Positions 54,340 through 63,244 are shown, counted from the stretch's first letter. The stretch: DNA of 64,000 nt from an uncultured Desulfovibrio sp. (GCA_934546745.1 CAKTDV010000001.1:1-64000); one strand, 5' to 3'. Numbers and translations: made by a program. The notes: generated by a model from the sequence alone, not told the origin.

Positions 54340-55125
54340 ATGAATGACGCGGCATCCCGCCTTGTGCGTCGCTATGACATCACGCATTACGACGGCGTGC
54401 GACGGCAGCGGCGATCCTTTACCGCCTGCGTGGAAACCACGCTGACCATTCGCATTGACGGCACCCCCTTTGTGCGCATGGCCTGTTCCGGCGAACATAT
54501 GCCAGAGCTTATCACCGGATTTCTCTTTTCCTGTGGCGTTATCAACACGCTGGAAGACATTGCCGAGCTGAAGGTCTCCCAGCGGGCCGATGGGATCTGC
54601 GATGCGTCCGTGCGTCTGGCGGACGCGCCCGCCGCCGCGCCACTGACGCTTACCTCGGCCCTGGGCTGGAGCGTTCCGCTCCGGGAACGCGCTCTCCCTA
54701 CGCTTCCCCGTCCAGCTCGCCCGACATGGGAGGCCCGGCGGATCATGCAGGCGGCCAAGACGCTGGACGACGCTTCAGAGCTCTTCCATCTTACGGGCGG
54801 CTGCCACAATGCCGCTCTGCTGGATCGGCAGGGGCTTGTCTTTTTCTGTATGGATATCGGCCGCCACAATGCCATTGATACGCTCATCGGCCATACGCTG
54901 CGCCAGCAACGGGACCGCCGGGATCTGATGGTGCTTTCCAGCGGCCGCATCGCCTCGGAAATTGTTCACAAAGCCCTGCGCGCGGGGTTTCCCGTCTTCG
55001 CTTCCTTGTCCCGCGCCATGACCTCCTCCATCGACCTTGCCCGTGCCGCTGGCCTCACCCTTCTCGGCAATGTCCGAACCACCGGCTTCGACATCTATCA
55101 CGATAATGGGCACATTCTCTTTTAG
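54340..55125 (+). CDS. fdhD: FdhD-like protein without the CxxC pair
   Basis: A 261-residue protein of the FdhD family, the sulfurtransferase that prepares the molybdenum cofactor of formate dehydrogenase: VETTLTIRIDGTPF, CSGEHMPELITGFLFSCGVI, ELFHLTGGCHNAALL, DIGRHNAIDTLIG, SRAMTSSIDLARAAGLTLLG. At the position where FdhD normally has the SSCGxCG loop, this protein reads TSALGWS, so both catalytic cysteines are missing. It may therefore bind but not sulfurate the cofactor, or act by another route. AAAGGAATTTTTG precedes the ATG. The convergent gene hynD is its neighbour; no formate dehydrogenase is in the window. Confidence 0.75.
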   Translation: MNDAASRLVRRYDITHYDGVRRQRRSFTACVETTLTIRIDGTPFVRMACSGEHMPELITGFLFSCGVINTLEDIAELKVSQRADGICDASVRLADAPAAAPLTLTSALGWSVPLRERALPTLPRPARPTWEARRIMQAAKTLDDASELFHLTGGCHNAALLDRQGLVFFCMDIGRHNAIDTLIGHTLRQQRDRRDLMVLSSGRIASEIVHKALRAGFPVFASLSRAMTSSIDLARAAGLTLLGNVRTTGFDIYHDNGHILF

Positions 55126-55188
55126 CGCTGTCGCGTTTTTACTATGAAACCGCTTCCCAGAGCGGTTTGCTGACGGTGACTCCGGCAA

Positions 55189-55686
55189 TTATTTTTCCGT
55201 GGCGCACAGGCCGCGCCGGGCGAGTTCCGCCACGACCTTGCGGCAGAATTCAGGCAGCTTGGCTTCGGCCTGCGGACTGATTTCCGGGTGCATGGTACGG
55301 AAATCATAGGGTTCAAGCCCAAAGGCGACGGTTTGCGGACGGCAGCCGATAAGCTCACAGGTGGCCAGGGTATCGACAAGATCCGTCTGATGCATGGAAT
55401 CGCGAAAACTCAGGCTTTTGCGCAGATCCTCATTTTCCAGAAGGTACACGGTACCTGGCTCCCGCCCGCCAAGAACGACATCCAGCACTATCAGAACGGA
55501 ACATTCCTGAATGGCCGTCATAAGCATGAGGCCCTGCGTACCGCCCTCCTGCAACGTCACATTGGCGGGCCATGCATAGTGATCCCGCAGATAGGCCACG
55601 GCGCGCATACCAAAGCCCTCGTCCGTCAGCAACGTGTTGCCGACGCCAAGAATCAGGACGGTATCCGTTGGGGAAATTGTCTCCAT
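55189..55686 (-). CDS. hynD: Hydrogenase maturation protease HynD
   Basis: A 165-residue endopeptidase of the HyaD/HybD family: VLILGVGNTLLTDEGFGMRAV at the N terminus with the nickel-binding Glu, and DVVLGGREPGTVYLLE and a histidine-containing HQTDLVDTL. It cuts the C-terminal tail of the hydrogenase large subunit after nickel insertion. It is the third gene of the hyn group, 127 bases after hynA, behind a hairpin. Start chosen at GAAAGGAATCAACCT-ATG. Confidence 0.92.
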   Translation of the reverse strand: METISPTDTVLILGVGNTLLTDEGFGMRAVAYLRDHYAWPANVTLQEGGTQGLMLMTAIQECSVLIVLDVVLGGREPGTVYLLENEDLRKSLSFRDSMHQTDLVDTLATCELIGCRPQTVAFGLEPYDFRTMHPEISPQAEAKLPEFCRKVVAELARRGLCATEK

Positions 55687-55768
55687 AGGTTGATTCCTTT
55701 CCAAGGCGGCGCTGCCCGCGCACGGTGGCAACGTCTGTGAACACGCTCTCTCCCACGCACGGACAGAA

Positions 55769-55800
55769 AAGAGGCGGCCCGCATGACCGGGTCGCCTCTT
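55769..55800 (-). terminator. Hairpin between hynA and hynD
   Basis: Arms AAGAGGCGACCCG and CGGGCCGCCTCTT on the minus strand with one mismatch and TTTT after it. It could end the hynBA transcript or reduce expression of hynD. Confidence 0.6.
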
Positions 55801-55813
55801 TCAGAAGCGCGTA

Positions 55814-57499
55814 TTACAGAACCTTGAAGCGGTGTACTTCGTTGGTCTGTCCGTCAATGACGTGAACGGCACAGGCAATGCATGGGTCAAAGGAATGGAT
55901 GGTGCGCAGAATCTCCACGGGACGCTTGGGATCGGCCACAGGCGTCCCCACAAGCGCGTGCTCGGCGGCGCTCATGACATGCGCCGCGTCGCGGGGACCA
56001 AGGTTCCAGGTGGTCGGTACCACGAGCTGGAAATTGGAAATTTTCTGATCGTCAATGCAGATCCAGTGGGAAAGACCGCCGCGCGGGGCGTTCACAAAGC
56101 CGACGCCGCGACAGGGTTTGGAGGGAATTTCGCAGTTTTCCGCGATCTTCCTGTCCCCCTTGTCAATATTGGCCTGATATTCGTTAATCCAGTTTTCCAC
56201 CTGCTGGGTGATGGCCAGGGTTTCGATACCGCGGGCTGCGGTACGGCCGAGGGTGGAGAACAGGGCTTCAGGGCCCACGCTGAGCTGCTTGAGGACGTAA
56301 TCCACCAGCGGCACGATGGCGGGATGTTTGTGGGCGTAGCTGACAAGCACCTGTGCCAGAGGGCCGGTTTCCATGGCAACGCCGTCATAGCGGGGGGCCT
56401 TGAGCCAGGAGTAGCGATCCTTGTCGCCCATTTTCGTGAAGGCGGGCTTGGTTTCCCCCTCGTATGGCGTACGCGCCTGTTCGCCTTCATACCAGCTGTG
56501 CCGCACATGTTCCGCAATCTTGGAAGCGTCCATGGGCTGCACGCCGCCAAGGTTGCGGTTGAGAATCACGCCGTGTTTGAGCCAGCGCGAATCAAGGTCG
56601 CGTTCGCCGCCAACGGCGGGAAATTCGCCAAAAGCCATGAAGTTGTCGGTGCCGCCAATGGCCGCCCAGTCCTTGTACTGGCTGGCCACAAGCAACAGAT
56701 CGGGGATGTAGACTTCCTCGATGAACTTGCGGGATTCCTTGTACAGATCGGTAAATTCCTTGATGCGGGCAGGCGTCAGGGATTCGTAACAGGTCACGCC
56801 GCCAGCGATGAGGAACTGCGGATGCGGGTTTTTGGCGCCGAAGACGGCCATGGCCCGGGCGGTCTTGACCTGCATGCGCAGGGCTTCAAGATAGTGCGCC
56901 GTGGCCAGCAGGTTGGCTTCGGGCGACAGGTAGTAGGAGGGATGCCCGCCAAGGAAATAGGCATTGGTGAACGGGCCAAGCTGGCCGGTATTGACGAAGG
57001 CCTGCAGACGCTCCTTGACGGCCTTGAAATCAGCCGCCTTGGCCGGGCGGGGGGAAATGGACGCGGCCAGCTGGGCGGTCTTCTCCGGATCGGCGGCCAG
57101 CGCGGCGGTCACGTCCACCCAGTCAAGGGCGTGCAGGTGATAGAAATGCACAAGGTGGTCGTGCATGAACAGCAGGCCCAGCACCAGGTTACGGATATAG
57201 GTGGCATTGGCGGGGATGCTCACCTTGATGGCGTCTTCCAGGGCGCGGGTGGACGCCAGGGCGTGCGTATAGGTACACACGCCGCAGGTACGCTGGGTAA
57301 AGTGCTGGGCATCGCGGGGATCGCGGCCCTTGAGGATGGTTTCCAGCCCCCGGAACAGGGTTCCGCAGCTGCGCGCATCCTTGATTTTGCCGTTTTCCAC
57401 TTCCACTTCAATACGAAGATGGCCTTCGATACGGGTCAGGGGGTCTACGACCACCGGACCGGTATAGTTGCTCTGGGGCGTTTTCTTGATTTCGCTCAT
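55814..57499 (-). CDS. hynA: Periplasmic [NiFe] hydrogenase large subunit HynA
   Basis: A 561-residue catalytic subunit. The N-terminal metal site is RTCGVCTYTH (R-x-C-G-x-C-x3-H) and the C-terminal site DPCIACAVHVID, so cysteine and not selenocysteine holds nickel. Cleavage after the histidine in this last motif by HynD is expected. Other family stretches are VVDPLTRIEGHLRIEVEV and SYYLSPEANLLATAHYLEALR. It oxidises H2 in the periplasm and passes electrons to HynB. It is 12 bases from hynB. Confidence 0.96.
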   Translation of the reverse strand: MSEIKKTPQSNYTGPVVVDPLTRIEGHLRIEVEVENGKIKDARSCGTLFRGLETILKGRDPRDAQHFTQRTCGVCTYTHALASTRALEDAIKVSIPANATYIRNLVLGLLFMHDHLVHFYHLHALDWVDVTAALAADPEKTAQLAASISPRPAKAADFKAVKERLQAFVNTGQLGPFTNAYFLGGHPSYYLSPEANLLATAHYLEALRMQVKTARAMAVFGAKNPHPQFLIAGGVTCYESLTPARIKEFTDLYKESRKFIEEVYIPDLLLVASQYKDWAAIGGTDNFMAFGEFPAVGGERDLDSRWLKHGVILNRNLGGVQPMDASKIAEHVRHSWYEGEQARTPYEGETKPAFTKMGDKDRYSWLKAPRYDGVAMETGPLAQVLVSYAHKHPAIVPLVDYVLKQLSVGPEALFSTLGRTAARGIETLAITQQVENWINEYQANIDKGDRKIAENCEIPSKPCRGVGFVNAPRGGLSHWICIDDQKISNFQLVVPTTWNLGPRDAAHVMSAAEHALVGTPVADPKRPVEILRTIHSFDPCIACAVHVIDGQTNEVHRFKVL

Positions 57500-57510
57500 G
57501 GAGAATGCTC

Positions 57511-58458
57511 CTAGTTCTTATAGAAGGGCGTCAGTTCGTCCCAGAAGCCGGGTTCGCTACAGCCGATGCAGGGATGGCCGGCACGCACGGGCCAGTTGGT
57601 ATCATTGAAAAGCACCTTGGGGCAGTTGTTGTACGTGCTGGGTCCCTTACAGCCGAGATCGTAGAGGCACCAGCCCTTGCGCGCCTCCTCGGAATCAAAG
57701 GAAGGAGCGAATTCCCCGGCCTCGAAGTGCGGCAGGCGTTCGCACAGTTCGTGGACGGTCTTGCCGAAGAACATGAGCGGACGGCCCTGTTCATCGAGGC
57801 GGATTTCACGCCCCTGCAGAAAGGCCACCACCGTGCCGACAAAATTCAGGGGATTGGGCGGACAGCCGGGAAGGTTGATGGCCTTGACGCCCATGCCGGC
57901 AAAGGCCTCGTTCACGCCCACAGCGCCTGTCGGATTGGGTTTGGCCGCCTGCACGCCGCCATAGGCGGCGCAGGTTCCCATGGTGATCACGGCCTGTGCG
58001 CCGGGCAGCACACGCTTGCAGAGATCATACATGGTATGCCCGCCCACATAGCCGAACTTGCCGCCGTCCGCCATGGGGATGGCGCCTTCCACAACGGCCA
58101 CATAGCCGTCGGGGTTCTTGATGGCCTTTTCCAGCGCTTCCTCGGCGGCCTCACCCGCGGCGGCCATGATGGTTTCATGATAGTCAAGGGAAATGGTATC
58201 GAGAATGAGGGAGTCGATAAAGGGTTTGTAGGTACGCAACAACGCCTCGGAGCAGCCCGTGCATTCCGCGCAGTGCAGGTAGACCACGGAGGCGCGTTTA
58301 CCGGTCAGGGCCGCCGCCACATCGGAAGCCATTGAAGGGCCAAGCCCCATCGTCACCGCAACGGCGGTGCAAAACTTCATGAAATCCCGACGGCTGATAC
58401 CCTGGCGCTCAAGGCGCTCCTGACCATCCGTTTTGCCCAGTCCCACGGCAATACGCAT
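57511..58458 (-). CDS. hynB: Periplasmic [NiFe] hydrogenase small subunit HynB
   Basis: A 315-residue small subunit with a twin-arginine signal (ISRRDFMKFCTAVAVTMGLG). The proximal cluster begins at CAECTGCSEALLR, continues TMGTCAAYGG and LPGCPPNP; the medial and distal clusters use the C-terminal cysteines CLYDLGCKGPSTYNNCPK and HPCIGCSEPGFWD. The dimer is exported folded, carried by this signal. A pattern such as Pro/Cys in the medial cluster is typical of standard rather than oxygen-tolerant enzymes. First gene of the operon, CAGGAGGCACAGT before the ATG. Confidence 0.96.
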   Translation of the reverse strand: MRIAVGLGKTDGQERLERQGISRRDFMKFCTAVAVTMGLGPSMASDVAAALTGKRASVVYLHCAECTGCSEALLRTYKPFIDSLILDTISLDYHETIMAAAGEAAEEALEKAIKNPDGYVAVVEGAIPMADGGKFGYVGGHTMYDLCKRVLPGAQAVITMGTCAAYGGVQAAKPNPTGAVGVNEAFAGMGVKAINLPGCPPNPLNFVGTVVAFLQGREIRLDEQGRPLMFFGKTVHELCERLPHFEAGEFAPSFDSEEARKGWCLYDLGCKGPSTYNNCPKVLFNDTNWPVRAGHPCIGCSEPGFWDELTPFYKN

Positions 58459-58592
58459 ACTGTGCCTCCTGGCAAAGAATGAAAACTTTGACGTTACGTT
58501 CACAAAAAACGTCGCGCCATGAACCTCCCGCCTTTTCGTCCATCTGCCGGAAGCAAACAGGAAAAAGGCTCCAACCATGCCGATATGCTCCT

Positions 58593-58621
58593 ATCGTACC
58601 CCGCCAAAGGCAAATGGTCAA
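58593..58621 (-). promoter_or_regulatory. hynB: hyn operon promoter
   Basis: TTGACC, exactly 17 bases, TACGAT on the minus strand. The -10 box shares its TACG start with other promoters of the window. The transcript would have a leader of about 130 bases. Confidence 0.55.
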
Positions 58622-58704
58622 TACGGTTCGCCCCGCTGGCAGGAAACGGCATGCGCCGGCCTTGTCATGCCGTTCGCTATGCGCTACTGATCCTCACAGA
58701 GATT

Positions 58705-58757
58705 ACCCGCGGCCAACGGCCGCCGGAAGGGAAAAATGAAAAAATTCCCTTGCGGGT
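58705..58757 (+). promoter_or_regulatory. Three-way junction in the metY leader
   Basis: A closing stem ACCCGC/GCGGGT (58705-58710 with 58752-58757) encloses, without gaps on its sides, a GGCC-AAC-GGCC hairpin and an AAGGGAA/TTCCCTT hairpin separated by GCCGG. The ATG of metY is 66 bases on. This compact fold could be a riboswitch-like element for a sulfur-metabolism gene, but it matches no riboswitch consensus that I know. An upstream TTGTCA-N17-TACTGA (58662-58690) may be the promoter. Confidence 0.4.
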
Positions 58758-58823
58758 GATACGGCGGATCCGCAACAGTGTCCGCGTCCTTCCCCAGCGA
58801 TGGCAACAAGCACGAGGAGTCCC

Positions 58824-60089
58824 ATGGAATCAGAGTCCCTTTGCCTTCACGCCGGGTATACGCCCGGCAACGGCGAACCCCGCGTCCTGCCCATTACGCA
58901 GAGCACGACCTTCACCTACGAATCCACCGAGGCCGTGGCCCGCCTTTTTGATTTACAGGACGAAGGCTTTTTCTACAGCCGTCTTGGCAACCCCACGATC
59001 GATGCCGTGGAACGCAAGATTGCCGCCCTGGAAGGCGGCGCAGGCGCCCTGTGCACGGCGTCGGGACAGTCGGCAAACCTTCTGGCCATCCTCAACCTTG
59101 CCCACAGCGGCGATCATGTCATCAGCACCTCCAGCATTTACGGCGGCACGTTCAACCTCTTTGGCGTCACGCTCAAAAAAATGGGCGTTGAGGTCTCCTT
59201 CGTCGATCAGACCGCGCCAGATGCCGACATTGAAAAGCTCATCCGCCCCACCACCCGCGCCATCTTCGGCGAAACCCTGACCAACGCCTCTCTGGATGTA
59301 CTGGATATCAGGCGCATGGCCGCGCTGGCCCACCGCCACGGCCTGCCGCTGATCGTCGACAACACCTTTGCCACGCCCATACTTTGCCGCCCCTTTGAAT
59401 TTGGCGCGGATATCGTCGTCCATTCCACCAGCAAATATATGGACGGGCACGCCGTACAGCTGGGCGGCGTCATTGTGGACAGCGGCAGTTTCGACTGGAC
59501 GCGGGGACGCTTCCCCGAATTTACCGAGCCAGACCCCTCCTATCACGGACTGATATATACCCAGGCATTTGGCAAGGCCGCGTACATCGTCAAGGCCCGC
59601 GTCCAGCTCATGCGCGATCTGGGCTGCTGCCAGACACCGCAGGGCGCATTCTACACCAATCTTGGTCTGGAAACCCTGCCTCTTCGCATACGCCAGCACT
59701 GCGCCAACGCCGAAGCCGTCGCCCGCCATCTGGCCGCCCACCCCAAGGTGGAAAACGTCGTCTACCCCCGTCTGGAAAGCCACCCGCACAAGGCTCTTGC
59801 CGACATCTATCTGCCCAAGGGGGGCAGCGGCGTCGTCTCCTTCACGCTCAAAGGCGGCCGGGACGCCGGAATCCGCTTCATCGACGCGCTCAGGTTCGTC
59901 TCCCTGCAAGTACACGTGGCGGACATCCGCTCCTGTGTGCTCCACCCCGCCAGCTCAACCCACCGCCAGCTCACGGATCAGCAACTCCGCGACGCCGGTA
60001 TCACTCCCGGCATGATCCGCTTCTCCGTGGGACTTGAACATATCAACGACATACTCGCCGACGTCGATCAGGCGCTGGAACAGGCGTAG
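58824..60089 (+). CDS. metY: O-acetylhomoserine sulfhydrylase (MetY-like, PLP enzyme)
   Basis: A 421-residue Cys/Met-metabolism PLP enzyme: N-terminal HAGYTPGNGEPRVLPITQSTTF, YSRLGNPT, phosphate-binding ASGQSANLLAIL, VVHSTSKYMDGHAVQLGG with the PLP lysine, and C-terminal RSCVLHPASSTHRQL. The longer C-terminal arrangement and IFGETLTN motif fit O-acetylhomoserine (thiol)-lyase, which makes homocysteine from O-acetylhomoserine and sulfide; methionine gamma-lyase is the alternative. ACGAGGAGTCCC precedes the chosen ATG; an earlier in-frame ATG has no site. Sulfide is abundant in this organism, which fits the pathway. Confidence 0.88.
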   Translation: MESESLCLHAGYTPGNGEPRVLPITQSTTFTYESTEAVARLFDLQDEGFFYSRLGNPTIDAVERKIAALEGGAGALCTASGQSANLLAILNLAHSGDHVISTSSIYGGTFNLFGVTLKKMGVEVSFVDQTAPDADIEKLIRPTTRAIFGETLTNASLDVLDIRRMAALAHRHGLPLIVDNTFATPILCRPFEFGADIVVHSTSKYMDGHAVQLGGVIVDSGSFDWTRGRFPEFTEPDPSYHGLIYTQAFGKAAYIVKARVQLMRDLGCCQTPQGAFYTNLGLETLPLRIRQHCANAEAVARHLAAHPKVENVVYPRLESHPHKALADIYLPKGGSGVVSFTLKGGRDAGIRFIDALRFVSLQVHVADIRSCVLHPASSTHRQLTDQQLRDAGITPGMIRFSVGLEHINDILADVDQALEQA

Positions 60090-60111
60090 ATCGGTTTCGC
60101 CAGCATCGGAA

Positions 60112-60143
60112 AAGGCCGGACATCCTCGCGGATGTCCGGCCTT
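60112..60143. terminator. Bidirectional terminator between metY and crcB
   Basis: A perfect 14-bp stem AAGGCCGGACATCC with its complement and loop TCGC, lying between convergent genes; the minus strand continues with TTTTCC. Confidence 0.85.
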
Positions 60144-60165
60144 GCCGATCATGACGCCTGTAACC

Positions 60166-60555
60166 CTACTGAAAAAAACGCCTTACAGCAACGAATGTCC
60201 CCATCCCAAGGAAGAAGGCTGCCAGAGAACCGCCCACATGTAACGCCACGGCGGCTCCGGCAATAAAAAAACGCTGTTGCTGCAGGAGACTGGCAACCTC
60301 AGCGGAAAACGTTGAGAATGTGGTCAACGCTCCCAGAAATCCCGTTACAATAAAAAGGCGCCATGTAGGAGAAGCGATCGGAAAGGCCACGAAAACGCTC
60401 AGCGCCAGTCCGCAGATGAAGCCGCCAAGCAGGTTGGCCGCCAGCGTCCCCAAAGGGATGAGCGGGTACGCCGCGTTCAACGCCAAGCCCAGCAGCCAGC
60501 GCGCTGTGGCTCCAAGGGCCGCGCCAGCGCTTATGGCGATCACGGAGAACAGCAT
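60166..60555 (-). CDS. crcB: Fluoride channel CrcB
   Basis: A 129-residue four-helix membrane protein of the CrcB/Fluc family: AISAGAALGATARWLLG, GTLAANLLGGFICG (Asn of the pore), the TM3 break with GFLGALTTFSTFSAE and a last helix GGSLAAFFLGMG. It exports fluoride as a dimer. An ATG nine bases upstream is possible. It follows fhs by about 50 bases on the same strand. No fluoride riboswitch is visible; the gap has only a GGGGGC-type hairpin (60568-60598). Confidence 0.9.
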   Translation of the reverse strand: MLFSVIAISAGAALGATARWLLGLALNAAYPLIPLGTLAANLLGGFICGLALSVFVAFPIASPTWRLFIVTGFLGALTTFSTFSAEVASLLQQQRFFIAGAAVALHVGGSLAAFFLGMGTFVAVRRFFQ

Positions 60556-60608
60556 GGCACCCATTCCGGGGGCGCACCGTCACGGGAAGCGTGCCCCCAG
60601 ATACCCCT

Positions 60609-62384
60609 CTAGAACAGGCCTGTCACCTGGCCGGTCTCCACATCCACGTCAACCTTGCGGAAGGCCGGACGGGAACCGGTTCCCGGCATGAGGCTGATAT
60701 CGCCCGCCACGGGAACGACCAGCCCAGCGCCGCCAAAGAACATGACATCGCGCACGCGCAGTCTCCAGCCTGTGGGCGCGCCCTTGCGTACGGGATCATC
60801 GGACAGAGAGTACTGGGTCTTGACCATGCAGAGCCCCAGATCGGCGGCATCGGGACGTTCCTGCAACTCTTTGAGCTTGCGTTGTGCCAGCGGCGTCATA
60901 TCCACGCCATCCGCCCCATAGACGTCGCGGGCCACCCTGTCGATGCGATCGGCAAAGGGCAACTCCGGCGCATAGAGCGGCGTAAAGCCGTTGGGTTCGG
61001 CGCAGGCGTCCATGACGGCGTCGGCCAGCTCAAGCGCGCCCGCGCCGCCCTTGCCCCAATGCTCGGAGAGGGCCACGCGCGCGCCCGCGGCTTCGCAGGC
61101 CCGGCGCACCGCCGCGATTTCCTCCTTCGTATCGGAAGCAAAGGCATTGATGCAGACGACGGGAGGCACACCGGAACGGCGCACCACACCGATATGACGC
61201 AGCAGATTGACGCAGCCGGCCTCCACAAGAGCCACGTTCCCACGGACGTAGTCCTCAGGCAGCGGCTGCCCCGGCGCAAGCCGCGGCGCGCCGCCGTGAT
61301 ACTTGAGCGCCCGCACAGTCGCCACAATAACGGCGGCATCGGGCCTGAGGCCGCTGATGCGGCATTTCACATTCCAGAACTTTTCATAGCCGATTTCAGA
61401 ACCAAAGCCGGATTCCGTCACATGCACGTCGCTCAGCTTCAGCGCCACGCGGTCGGCAATAATGGAGCTTTGTCCCAGAGCGATATTGCCAAAGGGACCG
61501 GAGTGCACCAGTACGGGCTGCCCCTCGATGGTCTGAATCAGATTCGGCTTGGCGGCGTCCACCAGCCAGGCGCACATGGCGCCGTCCACTTCCAGATCGG
61601 CCGCGGTCACAGGCGCGCCGTCCCGATCCAGCGCCAGAACAATCTTGCCGAGACGTTTGCGCAGATCGGGCAAATCGCGGGCCAGCGACAGAATGGACAT
61701 GACTTCGGAAGCTGCGGAAATATCGAAATGCGATCGCATCATGAAACCGTCGTTGCGCCGACCGTCGCCCTCAATACCGATGACGATGTTACGCAACGCC
61801 TGGCAGCAGAAGTCCATGGCCCAGCCCATGCTGACGCGCGTGGGATCAATGTTGAGACGGCGCATACCGGAAAGGCGTTCCAGCGTGGCATCGTCATAGT
61901 TGCGCTCGTGCTGCATACGGGCCGTCAACGCCGTCATGGCCAGATTGTGCGCGGCTGTCACGGCATGAATATCGCCCGTAAAATTCAGGGAGTAAGGCGT
62001 CAGAGGGATGCACTGGGCCAGACCGCCGCCCGCCGCGGAGCCTTTCATACCCATGGTGGGGCCGCCGGAGGGTTGACGGATGGCGGCGGAGGCCCTGAGT
62101 CCACGGCGCGCCATACCCTGCAAAAGGCCGATGGTCGTCGTCGATTTGCCTTCGCCCAGCGGCGTCGGGGTGATGGCCGTCACATCCACATACTTGCCTT
62201 CGGGACGCCGCTCCAGGCGACGCAGGACGTCGCCGCTCTCGATTTTCCCCATGAACCGCCCATAGGGCAGCAGCTCGTCGTCCTCAAGCCCCAGTTCCCT
62301 GGCCACCACCGCAATGGGCTTCATGCGTGTCTCGGCATCCCGCGCAATTTTCCAGTCGGGATAGATGGTCGGATCCAACGCCAT
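60609..62384 (-). CDS. fhs: Formate-tetrahydrofolate ligase
   Basis: A 591-residue enzyme. N-terminal KYVDVTAITPTPLGEGKSTTTIGL is the nucleotide-binding P-loop-like motif of this family; then QPSGGPTMGMKGSAAGGG, FTGDIHAVTAAHNLA, and C-terminal MFFGGAGLVVPVAGDISLMPGTGSRPA. It makes 10-formyl-THF from formate and ATP, the first step of formate assimilation. Length is standard. GAGGAGTTGTCGC precedes the ATG. It stands near crcB and an LpdD-like gene. Confidence 0.96.
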   Translation of the reverse strand: MALDPTIYPDWKIARDAETRMKPIAVVARELGLEDDELLPYGRFMGKIESGDVLRRLERRPEGKYVDVTAITPTPLGEGKSTTTIGLLQGMARRGLRASAAIRQPSGGPTMGMKGSAAGGGLAQCIPLTPYSLNFTGDIHAVTAAHNLAMTALTARMQHERNYDDATLERLSGMRRLNIDPTRVSMGWAMDFCCQALRNIVIGIEGDGRRNDGFMMRSHFDISAASEVMSILSLARDLPDLRKRLGKIVLALDRDGAPVTAADLEVDGAMCAWLVDAAKPNLIQTIEGQPVLVHSGPFGNIALGQSSIIADRVALKLSDVHVTESGFGSEIGYEKFWNVKCRISGLRPDAAVIVATVRALKYHGGAPRLAPGQPLPEDYVRGNVALVEAGCVNLLRHIGVVRRSGVPPVVCINAFASDTKEEIAAVRRACEAAGARVALSEHWGKGGAGALELADAVMDACAEPNGFTPLYAPELPFADRIDRVARDVYGADGVDMTPLAQRKLKELQERPDAADLGLCMVKTQYSLSDDPVRKGAPTGWRLRVRDVMFFGGAGLVVPVAGDISLMPGTGSRPAFRKVDVDVETGQVTGLF

Positions 62385-62606
62385 GCGACAACTCCTCGGC
62401 AACCCCGGCATTCCGCAACGCCACGGGCCGCTCCATTTGCAAATATGAGGGCAACAGAGATACAGCCTCTCCATGAATGAACGGGCACTTCCCGCAGGCA
62501 AAACACTACGTTGCGCGAAGCCGCCGCGTCAAGCCCTCCGCCCTTGCCATGCCCACGATCCTGGCATACGGTACCCTACCGCCCACGAACCTCACAGGAG
62601 CCTCAC

Positions 62607-62978
62607 ATGCCGCTGACCGCATCCTCAGGCCGGTTGACCCTCGCCCTTCGTCTCCGATTCGCGGGACAGGACGTTCAGGCGACGCTCACCGGCGGCGACG
62701 CCCATGTAGGCGGAACCGCCCTGGCCGCCCCCGGCGTTGCGGCACAGTCGCTTTCCCTGCCCGGACACCGGGATGCGGAACTGGCCCGCCAGCTGGCACA
62801 GGGCCTTGCGGACGGCCTTGACTGTACGGCCTGCGTCACCGCGGGCATCCACTATGCCGGTATGACCCACGAAGAAATCGAGGAATGCCGCCGGCTGACC
62901 GATGAACTCCTGCGCGCCGCCCTGACGCGCCTGGGAAAAGAACAGGGAAGATGCCATGCTGACCATACGCGATCTTGA
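62607..62978 (+). CDS. LpdD-like prenylated-flavin chaperone domain protein
   Basis: A 123-residue protein: TLTGGDAHVGGTALAAP near residue 27, then SLPGHRDAELARQLAQGLA and CVTAGIHYAGMTHEEIEECRRLTDELL. This is the conserved pattern of the LpdD-like family, members of which accompany UbiD-type decarboxylases and bind or hand over the prenylated flavin. No UbiD or UbiX gene is in the window. ACAGGAGCCTCAC precedes the ATG. Confidence 0.7.
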   Translation: MPLTASSGRLTLALRLRFAGQDVQATLTGGDAHVGGTALAAPGVAAQSLSLPGHRDAELARQLAQGLADGLDCTACVTAGIHYAGMTHEEIEECRRLTDELLRAALTRLGKEQGRCHADHTRS

Positions 62979-63174
62979 AGAGCTGGAACATTACATGCGC
63001 TCCGGACAACTGGAGGCCGATTTCAGAGACGGTTGTGAAAACGATCGCTTCCATCTCCTTGAATTGCTGGAAAAACTTATGGATGTTGCGGAGCTGGCCG
63101 ACGAAACGGCCACAAGGGTCATTTTTCGCGGGCGTCTGGGCGCGCTCATGGGACGGCGCGCGACGCGGGACTGA
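62956..63174 (+). CDS. Small hypothetical protein after the LpdD-like gene
   Basis: A 72-residue helical, acidic protein (MLTIRDLEELEHYMRSGQLEADF...) ending with RATRD. It overlaps the end of the LpdD-like gene by 23 bases in another frame and has GGGAAGATGCC before its ATG, so it is probably translated from the same transcript. Family not recognised. Confidence 0.6.
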   Translation: MLTIRDLEELEHYMRSGQLEADFRDGCENDRFHLLELLEKLMDVAELADETATRVIFRGRLGALMGRRATRD

Positions 63175-63186
63175 CCCTGGAGCAGG

Positions 63187-63224
63187 GCGCGGGCGTCCGC
63201 TCCCGCGACCGCCAGAGCGATCAC
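63187..63224 (+). repeat. 38-base interspersed repeat, copy 2
   Basis: The other copy of the 8115-8152 element, differing at 3 of 38 positions. It lies between the small gene and the convergent bioA. Confidence 0.55.
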
Positions 63225-63244
63225 CATGTCCATGCGAAACCGCC

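Noticed and set aside
58459..58823. SAM or SAH riboswitch before metY
   Set aside because: None of the conserved core pieces of the known classes is present; reported instead as an unknown structured leader.
60556..60608. Fluoride riboswitch before crcB
   Set aside because: The 53-base gap has only a GC hairpin; the consensus loops of that riboswitch are not found.
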